In this document: piece by piece, positions 56,946-64,000 of the stretch
How positions within the stretch are numbered: position 1 is the first letter of the stretch
Layout of the letters: every line of letters starts with the position of its first letter
DNA from: Helianthus annuus
Lineage: Eukaryota; Streptophyta; Magnoliopsida; Asterales; Asteraceae
Length of the DNA: 64,000 nucleotides
Assembly: GCF_002127325.2 (NCBI RefSeq)
Contig: NC_035436.2
Span: 30,963,558 to 31,027,557 of the forward strand
Direction of reading: 5' to 3'
Program-made: the position numbers and the translations under genes
The notes under the pieces: generated by a model
Databases searched by the model: none
Told to the model about the DNA's origin: nothing
What the model saw: the letters and a program-made list of their open reading frames with translations, nothing else

Positions 56946-57816
56946 TTTAAATTGAAAATAGACACATTTCAACAGTTTTTGCATGACTTAGATAACAGTT
57001 ATTAGAGTTCTTTTTCCATTTCTTTTAAAAGTTTTATTTATGTTTTATGTGTCTAAAAATGAATCAACAAGTTGATTTTTATAAGTTAAAACAATTAAAG
57101 AAATATACATTTTCTAAAATGGCATATTTAAGACTGATATGTGGTTAACGTGCAGTCATGCATAGGTAAAAAGCAATTAGTCAGCACAACCCAGCTTAGC
57201 AGTTCAATATAAACATTATAAGAACATTATCAGCTAGTGTACATACATAGTCAGTCTATGGCATGCACACAACTTTGAATATCAATATCTCATTCACCTT
57301 ATTACATTTTTGAACATATATATTAACTGGTGAATAAACCCTCATCATGAAGAACTTATGACCGTACAATGTTAATTAAATATCTCATGTGTAAGTAATA
57401 AGATAGTTATCTCATCAATATTAATTCATGAACTTAGAGAATATAATCTCACATGGGCTTTGAACCAACTCACGTTGACCAGTGCTTTTGAGTTGATTAA
57501 TTAAAGCCAACATGCCTTTATGGGTGTCCAACACTAGCTGGCATATAGGCTTACCTTGTGCCATAAGCTGCCCAACAAACCATCAACTTTCATCAAACTT
57601 CAAATTTGGAGATACTTATACCCATAATTATTTGTAGTCACGGTTCATGATAAACCTAGAAACGTCAGTTTTCTTCGTCAAACTTCTAAAACTGCTTAAC
57701 ATTATGCCCAATGATCTAGTTAATCCAATTTTCCATGAGTAATTTGTTACTCCTTATACCCTTTTGCAATTTTGTCTTTATATAAGTTGATATTTGTGTT
57801 CATACTTATATTAAAT
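56946..57816. other. Spacer without recognised features
   Basis: AT-rich. No ORF above background and no terminal repeats found. Confidence 0.5.
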
Positions 57817-58051
57817 CATCTATGTTAAATACTTTTCTCAAAGCATCATAATTCATAATAACAAGCACTGGTTCATTATATAGAAAATATGATGTTAAAA
57901 CATATAATCATATTAGTACATCATTTTCATAAATGATCTATGTTAAATACTTTTTTCAAAGCATCATAATTCATAAATAACAAGTACTAGTTTATAATAC
58001 TAGAAAATATGATGTTGAGACATATAATCATATTAATAATTCATTTTCATT
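57817..58051. repeat. Tandem duplication of about 120 bp
   Basis: Two copies (about 57817-57938 and 57939-58051) share ATCTATGTTAAATACTTTT, AAAGCATCATAATTCATAA and GAAAATATGATGTTRARACA with several changes. They end just before the Mutator-like element. Confidence 0.75.
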
Positions 58052-58280
58052 TTTCATAGAGTAAATTACAAAAGGTCACCGGTTGACACCAGATTGCAAA
58101 CTATATACTTTACCTTCAAAAAGTACAAAAACCTAACTCGATTTTTGCAAACCCTTGCACATTACATCTTTTAACCCTAACTCAAATAGTGTTCATGGTT
58201 AAATCTGATCAAGTAGACCCCACATGAGGGTACTTTGGTCATTTTACTCTAAATATTAAAATAAATAAACATAATCATAA

Positions 58281-58387
58281 TTCCTTACAATTTTGTCGAT
58301 TCGGAACCATTAGAACCCCAATTTTCATCATCCTCAATCCAGACCTACAATTCCTTACAATTTTGTCGATTCGGAACCATTAGAACA
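58281..58387. repeat. Direct repeat of about 37 bp before the RT gene
   Basis: TTCCTTACAATTTTGTCGAT then TCGGAACCATTAGAAC occurs at about 58281-58316 and again at 58352-58387, 71 bp apart. It could be a local duplication in the leader of the captured gene. Confidence 0.8.
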
Positions 58388-58630
58388 GTACGATTAGAAC
58401 AACCCCCTAGCCTTTTGGCCTCTGCCCACCCCCTTCGGCTAGCTTACTCTTTCGCATATCCCTCCTTTTCGCACCTCTCCCTACCAACCATGGCTTAAAG
58501 CGTGAGGTTCTAACCCCGTAAGCGGGGCGGGCAACTCGTGGTTGCTCCCCCTCCTTCCTCCCTGGCAGGGAGTTTTAGTTTTTGGCGCATCCCCCTACTT
58601 TACTCGAGTTGGGTTATTGTTCTTAGGTGT

Positions 58631-61600
58631 ATGATGAAAGGTGTTGTGCAGGGGGGAGGGCCTGAGGGTGTTAGGCCTTGCCCCTTCAGGAATTTCCACT
58701 CTTGCAAAGATGGTTTTGTAGGGTCCAAAGGATACGCGAGACTGCTCTCTCACTTCCAACGAGACCACCTCAAGTCAGATAACAGGAAAGATACGTTACG
58801 GGATGCGATTGCTAAGGATCCCGACTTATATGAGGACGTGGGAGAAAATTTGAAAACGCTTAACAACTGGCTGTGTGGGGAGTGCATGGTTGTGCATGCT
58901 CTTAGCCGGGGGTGTCATCATGTTGATGACCTTGTCAAATTCGTCCCTAGCTCGAGGGGGACCGAGGACTTTATTGTGGGGATTCCCAAACCGCAAGTTT
59001 CGGGAGGGGGGCTTCAGGGGAAGGCATTGCCTCTGTCGGTGTGGATGGCTCCCTTTTGGAGCGGGTTTTTTCTCTTCCCATCACGACAGTCAAGAGCATT
59101 CCTCCTAGTTGTCGAATGGCGTTCGCGCAAGCCTTAACGTCGGCTATGCGGAAGGTGATTGCTACCCCTGGGTCGGTTGAATATTGGGTTAAGCTACTCT
59201 TGTTGCCTCGCTGTACTTTAAAAGTTGTGCGCCCTGCCAATTGGCAGGAACGTCGGTCCGAGAACAGGAAAACGTTACAGTGCTCTAGCATCCAACGGGC
59301 TCTTTCTGTCTGGAAAGACGAGGAAGGGATTAGCGAGCTAGTTGCTTCCCTCTTTCAGGATGTAAAGGAGAAAGGGGTGGTTAATGGGTCCGACCCGTTT
59401 CCCGAAGGTCGGGAGGGCCGAACCAATGTTAAGCAGTGCCTTCGTAAAGTGGCAGATGGTCATTTCACAGCTGCGGTCAAGGTGTTGACCTCTTCTGGCG
59501 TTGCCCCCTTTGGGCCCTCCACTATGGAGGCCCTCGCGGATAAACACCCGGTTACGCCCCCTCCGGTTGTGCCGGCAGGCACAATCCCTCAGGCACCCTT
59601 AACTGTTGATGCGGAGTGCGTTTTGGAGTGCATTAAGTCATTCCCCAAAGGAACTTCGTGCGGGAGAGATGGGCTCAGGGCGCAACACTTACTGGATAGT
59701 TTTTGTGGAGAGGGGTCCTCAACTTCCTCGGGTTTAGTTTTAGCCATCACCGGGGTAGTCAATGTCTTCTTGGGGGGGGGGGGGGTTATGCCCCAGGTCT
59801 CTTGCTGAGTTCGTTGCCTCCGCTCCTCTGACCCCCTTGCTGAAACCTGATGGAGGAATCCGTCCTATTGCGGTCGGGGCCATTTGGCGTAGGCTGGTTT
59901 CCAAGACAGCGATGAAAAAGGTAGGGAAAGAGATGGTTGGGTACCTGGGGGATCATCAATTCGGGGTTGGGACACCAGATGGGGCTGAAGCTATCCTCCA
60001 TAGCGCGAACAGGTTCCTTAACGCCTTTCACAATGATGGGGCCTTCGCCATGCTTACCGTTAACTTCTCCAATGCCTTCAACCTAGTGGATCGCACAGCT
60101 CTTCTGCGGAAGGTTTGGATTCGATGCCCATCTATATTTCCTTGGATACATTTTCTTTATGGGCAAACCGCTAGGCTGTATGTGGGTAATGAATGTATTG
60201 GGTCGTCCACGGGGGTCCAGCAGGGGGATCCTTTGGGACCTCTATTGTTCGCCCTTGTCTTGCACCCCCTCACACAACGTATACGAGACAATTGCACCCT
60301 CCCCTTCCACGCGTGGTATTTGGATGATGGTACTATTATGGGGAAAACATCTGAGGTAGCAAAGGCTCTGGCTATCATTCAATCTGAGGGGCCACCTTTG
60401 GGGCTCCGGCTTAATATAAAAAAAAATAGAGGTATACTGGCCGTCTTGCAATGGAGAAAAATTGGAGGCTAGTTTATTCCCAAAGGAGATTGGAAGACCA
60501 AAGGGGGGCGTGAGACTCCTTGGGGGAGCTGTTAGCCGGGACCCCAGTTTCATTAGTGCTTTGGCTGCGCGGCGAGCTTCCCAGGCAGTGGGCCTTATGA
60601 GTAGCCTTTCGCAACTCCGAGACCCGCAAAGTGAGCTTCTCCTGCTGCGCTCTTGCATGGGTGTCGCCAAGCTCCTTTTTGGACTGCGAACTTGTCAACC
60701 TGTGTTTGTAAAGGAGGTGGTATCCTTATTCGATAAAGGGCTACTAGGGGCTATAGAGGACATTGTGGTGTGTGGCGGCCCGTTTTTTGGGGATTTTCAG
60801 TGGCGGGTTGCTTCTCTGCCCTGTAAGATGGGGGGCTGGGGCTTATATCGGCCACGGATGTCTCCATTTACGGTTTTGTTGCCTCGCGAGCTCAATCGTG
60901 GGGGCTGCAAGATCACATCTTGCGCGAGAGTGGGGTTGTTGGGATGGATGGGGATTATGACATGGCTCTGGGGGAGTTGCATAGACACCTCCCGGATTTG
61001 GATATTGGCGGTTTCGCTAACAGGGACACCGCCCCACTGAAGACCCAGAAGACTTTGGCGAGTGCTCTGTTTTGTCGTATCGCTCAGAATATTGGATCAG
61101 ATTTCTGTACGACCCCTCGTCAGAACGCCGTCCTAGAATGTTTGCGGGGACCCCACGCCCAAGATTTTCTATCGGCCATCCCCATCGAGGGCTTAGGCCA
61201 AAAGATGTCAGCCGTTGAATACCGTGCTATCTTAAAATATCGGCTCATGATTCCTATGTTCCCTGATGATGGGCAGTGCCCGATTTGCCGGAAAGCTTGC
61301 TTAGACCAATTTGGGGAGCATGCTCTGCACTGTAAAGAACTGCTAGGTTTTAAGTATAGGCACGACTGGGTGCGGGATGTCTTGGGGGACATCCTCAAAC
61401 GGGCGGGGATCTCGGTAAAGAAAGAAGCCCCCGTAAACTTTTTGACAGATCCAAAGGAAGGAAGATCCACATTGCGCCCCGCGGGCGTTTTAGTTTTCGG
61501 GTGGGATGCAGGTAAACACGCGTGTGTCGATCTTACCGGGGTTTCCCCCCTTGTAGGCTTACGAGATACAGGTTTTGTCCGTGGTCAGGCAATTGCAATG

Positions 61601-61855
61601 GCGGCAGCGAAGAAAATGGACAAACATGCAAAAGCCTGCGAGGATAATCAACATTCCTTTATCCCTTTTGCCTTTGATACCTTTGGCTCGCTAGCCCCAG
61701 AAGCTATCAGATTTCTTGAACGGGTCCAACGGGTTGTTCACAGCAACATTTCGTCTCCTAGAGATCGGGGTTTCGTTTTTACTAGGTTAGGTTTCGCTAT
61801 TCAAAAAGGGGTAGCGGCGCAGCTTGTTGCCCGCTTACCGGCTATTTTGGTGTAA
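58631..61855 (+). pseudogene. Reverse transcriptase of R2-like (RLE-type) architecture, frameshifted
   Basis: A protein of about 1,070 codons spread over three frames. A zinc-finger-like N-terminus has C at 58679 and 58703, then SHFQRDH. Next come LRKVADGHFTAAVKVLTSSG and FPKGTSCGRDGLRAQHLL. The RT domain follows: GIRPIAVGAIWRRLVSK; motif A reads MLTVNFSNAFNLVD (60050 onward); then GVQQGDPLGPLLF and WYLDDGT (YxDD at 60317-60328). After the RT come CPICRKACLDQFGEHALHC (61277-61333), a CX2C...HX2HC zinc motif, and RPAGVLVFGW...ACVDLTGV. That order (N-terminal finger, RT, Cys/His motif, RLE-like endonuclease) is typical of R2/NeSL-type elements; no APE endonuclease is seen. Frame changes near 59000-59040, at the 14-G run 59772-59785, at the A-run near 60420 and near 60880-60920 break it. 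Motif A has Asn where catalytic Asp is expected. ATG 58631 is an in-frame candidate start. Confidence 0.85.
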
Positions 61856-62827
61856 TTGTCCTTAAAGTTTTTATATGAAATGAAATATATTGAGTTAAAT
61901 AATGTTAAAAAAATCATAATTGATAATAAATAAAATTAATTATGTTTAATATATATATATATATATATATATTACACACACAAAAATCCCCTCTCTCTCC
62001 CTCTAAAACTAGCTTACCACTACCGCCCACTTGCCGCCACCATGAACCACTCGCCGCCACCACCCACCACCCACCACCATCACCATTCCCTCTCTTTCTA
62101 AAACTACCCTACTACCACCCACCCACTTACCGCCACCATCACCCACCCGCCGCCACCACCACCCACCCGCTGCCACCACCTCCTCCCCCACCTCAACCAC
62201 TCTTAACATCACCACCACCACACCATCGTACCTACACCCTTAACATCACCACCATTCAAACTCAAACCCCTATTTCACAAGACCTAGATCTCGACCCACC
62301 ATTGTCGCTACCCTTACTCCAACCCTAACCAACATTGTCATTAAACCTCAACAAAGAACGACCATTAAACCCCAATAACACTACCATTAAACCCCATTGT
62401 CGTTGCCATTACCCCAAACCTAACCAACACTGCCTATTTCACAAGCCTAGAACCCAAACCTCTATTTGACAACGCTTCCGGATCTGAATCTCCGACGACA
62501 GTTGAGTCTTCTGGATCTCCGACGACTGCTGGTGGGAGTGGCGTTGAGGTGGGAGTGGTGGTGGCTAAGGGTGGCGATGGACGATGGTTTAAGTGGGAGT
62601 GGTGGTGGCAGATGATGGGGAGTTAGGTAGAGAGAGAAAGAACTTCGGTAGAGAGAGAGAGAGAGAGAGAAAGAGTTAGGCAAAAATACCCTTGTGTTAT
62701 AGAGAGATAGTAGTATATGTATATACTATGATATGATATTTTGTTTTGTTTATTAGTATGTATTTTAATAAATAGGTAAAAAGACTAAAATACCCTTTTG
62801 TTACCAAATTAAACCAAAAAAATTAAT
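61856..62827. other. Low-complexity interior of the Mutator-like element
   Basis: Contains an AT microsatellite (about 61950-61971), a pyrimidine-rich CCACC run (about 62015-62225, source of long spurious frames on both strands), a GA microsatellite (about 62648-62670) and AT-rich DNA. No gene is recognised. Confidence 0.6.
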
Positions 62828-62963
62828 TGAGTTAGGGTTAAAGGACGTAACGTGCAAGAGTTTGCAAACATCAAGTATGTTTTTGTACTTTTTGAGGGTA
62901 GAGGATACAACCTGTAATTTGGTGTCAAGTGTCAACATAAAAGAACGATTTTTGTAACTTACC

Positions 62964-63290
62964 TTTTTCACAACATTATTCTTATAAGAGTAAATTAGTT
63001 GTAGGTTTCATCCCCGGGTTTTGCTCCATGGCTCCAAACATCAAGTTTTGTCTACCTTTAACACTCTTCGCCTTTGACATTACAAGTCTTAACACTTTTC
63101 ATATAATTCACTAACTTTTGTTAAAAGACCAAAATACCATTTGGGTGCGGTGTGGTGTGATGGTTTGGGTTGAACAATGGAAGATGGGGGGAATTAGAAA
63201 GTTAAGTTGTTATCAAACAAGAAGAAGTTGGTGCCATACGGTGGTAGTTAACATTTATTTTCTTGTATGTCACACATATAATTAACTCAT
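62964..63290. other. Spacer between Mutator-like element and LTR
   Basis: No ORF, terminal repeat or RNA gene recognised. Confidence 0.5.
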
Positions 63291-63911
63291 TGATGACGGG
63301 GGTAGCTCAAGACAAAATAAAATGACTAAAATACTTGAATACTCAAAGGGTTAAAGGGTTCGAAGGTTGAAAAATCGATGAGGTTAAGTAAAGCAGTGTG
63401 AGAACAGTAAATAGTCACATCCTCGAAATCACTTCACCAACCAGCCGCAAAAGCAATGCAAGTCTGCAGAGCACACTCTATTATCCAGGGGTCAAAAGGC
63501 TTTAACCCTCGAAAAGGTAAGCGCCTCACTGCAAGCAGGGTCACTAGTCAAATGCATTCCTCTTTGGGAGATGCCTTCGCCTATATATGTGACACTTCAT
63601 TCACTTCCGGAGACATTCCAGGTCAGCCTTGATTTCCCGAAATCTCTGGCCATACATCATCAGTACTTGCTTCTTGCAAGATACTTTCTTTCACTTCCAA
63701 CACACACATTCTGTTTGCTCCTTCATCCAAATCTGAACACATTTCAGAAGAGGATCCATAGCAAACAACAAGAACAAACTAGTGAACCTCCTTCCACGTC
63801 TTGCAAACGTGGGGGGACCCCGCGACCCGCGTTAGGCAAGGTTGAACCCTTCAACCCTTTTGCCTAACCAGCCCAGCTACCATCCTTGGTCTATTATTTG
63901 TTGCATCAACA
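63291..63911 (+). repeat. Putative 5' LTR of a gypsy-like element running off the window
   Basis: Ends ATCAACA two bases before the primer-site motif, and a TG start near 63291 (TGATGACGGG) is plausible. A TATA box CCTATATATGTG sits near 63580-63591. The ORF at 63571-63867 lies in the predicted transcript leader and has no recognised domain. The matching 3' LTR is beyond the window, so the left border is uncertain. Confidence 0.5.
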
Positions 63912-63913
63912 AG

Positions 63914-63932
63914 TTGGCGCCCACCGTGGGGC
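63914..63932 (+). promoter_or_regulatory. Primer binding site-like motif at the right edge
   Basis: TTGGCGCCCACCGTGGGGC. It nearly matches the motif at 8115-8132 and sits two bases after an LTR-like CA end. The internal region of the element begins here and continues past the window end. Confidence 0.6.
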
Positions 63933-64000
63933 GACGCCACTATTTTTCTCCAAAAAGACCTAGTAGTGTAGCTCCATTCTCCTGAAATTGCCATGTCAGA

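Larger units (their letters stand above)
58059..62963. mobile_element. Mutator-like long-TIR element enclosing a reverse transcriptase gene
   Basis: The left end (GTAAATTACAAAA at 58061, then TTGACACCA, CTTCAAAAAGTACAAAAAC, TTTGCAAACCCTTGCA and TTAACCCTAACTCAA to about 58183) is repeated in reverse complement at about 62828-62962. That gives terminal inverted repeats of roughly 120-135 bp. TTTTTCATA (58050-58058) and TTTTTCACA (62964-62972) are a possible 9-bp target duplication with one mismatch. Long TIRs and a 9-bp duplication are Mutator traits. No MURA transposase is recognised; the interior holds the RT pseudogene and low-complexity DNA. It is either a Pack-MULE-type carrier or a MULE hit by a retroelement. 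Confidence 0.75.

Noticed and set aside
60157..60698. Minus-strand ORFs over the RT gene
   Set aside because: Shadows of the plus-strand RT coding sequence with its GC-rich codons.
61942..62328. Proline/histidine-rich 128-codon ORF
   Set aside because: Translation of a CCACC low-complexity run; a matching spurious frame exists on the other strand.

Overview
This is nuclear DNA of a flowering plant. The evidence is spliced genes with GT/AG introns, tRNA-iMet primer sites on LTR retrotransposons, SINEs, Helitrons, MITEs and CACTA elements, and AT-rich spacers. The repeat style (Tekay-type gypsy ends, Helitron hairpins, palindromic MITEs) suggests a eudicot, perhaps Asteraceae; that placement is inference from general familiarity only.

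Only two host genes look intact. They are tandem paralogues of a FAD-dependent monooxygenase (MO1/CTF2-like), both on the + strand with the same five-exon plan: gene A (28124-40173, 398 aa) and gene B (49668-52600, 388 aa). All splice phases close in both. Gene A is stretched to 12 kb because intron 2 holds a 6.7-kb CACTA transposon. That transposon carries fragments of two host genes, an ADP/ATP carrier and five exons of the cohesin gene SMC3. Gene B has its own small CACTA element in intron 3.

Layout. 1-5.2 kb: decayed Ty1/copia element. 5.2-7.3 kb: palindromic element, a degenerate tandem array, a Helitron 3' end and a hAT MITE. 7.3-9.3 kb: small gypsy-like element with an antisense mini-ORF. 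9.3-13.2 kb: minus-strand LTR fragment split by a SINE, a Helitron end, a MITE and a second SINE. 13.25-22.68 kb: complete Tekay/Del-like gypsy element on the minus strand, with 2.55-kb LTRs and a GATAC target duplication. 22.69-26.82 kb: copia element with 150-bp LTRs and a deleted integrase. 26.8-28.0 kb: Helitron-like DNA. 28.1-40.2 kb: gene A. 40.6-47.8 kb: SIRE-like copia element with an ATCAT duplication and no working pol. 48-49.4 kb: three MITEs. 49.7-52.6 kb: gene B. 53-57 kb: Tourist MITE, microsatellite and two Helitron ends. 58.06-62.96 kb: a Mutator-like long-TIR element enclosing a frameshifted reverse transcriptase of R2-like (RLE-type) architecture. 63.3-64 kb: the 5' LTR and primer site of another gypsy-like element running off the window.

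The most unusual items are the RLE-type reverse transcriptase inside Mutator-like TIRs, the two-gene capture by the intronic CACTA element, and the gypsy element whose LTRs are nearly identical although its interior is ruined.
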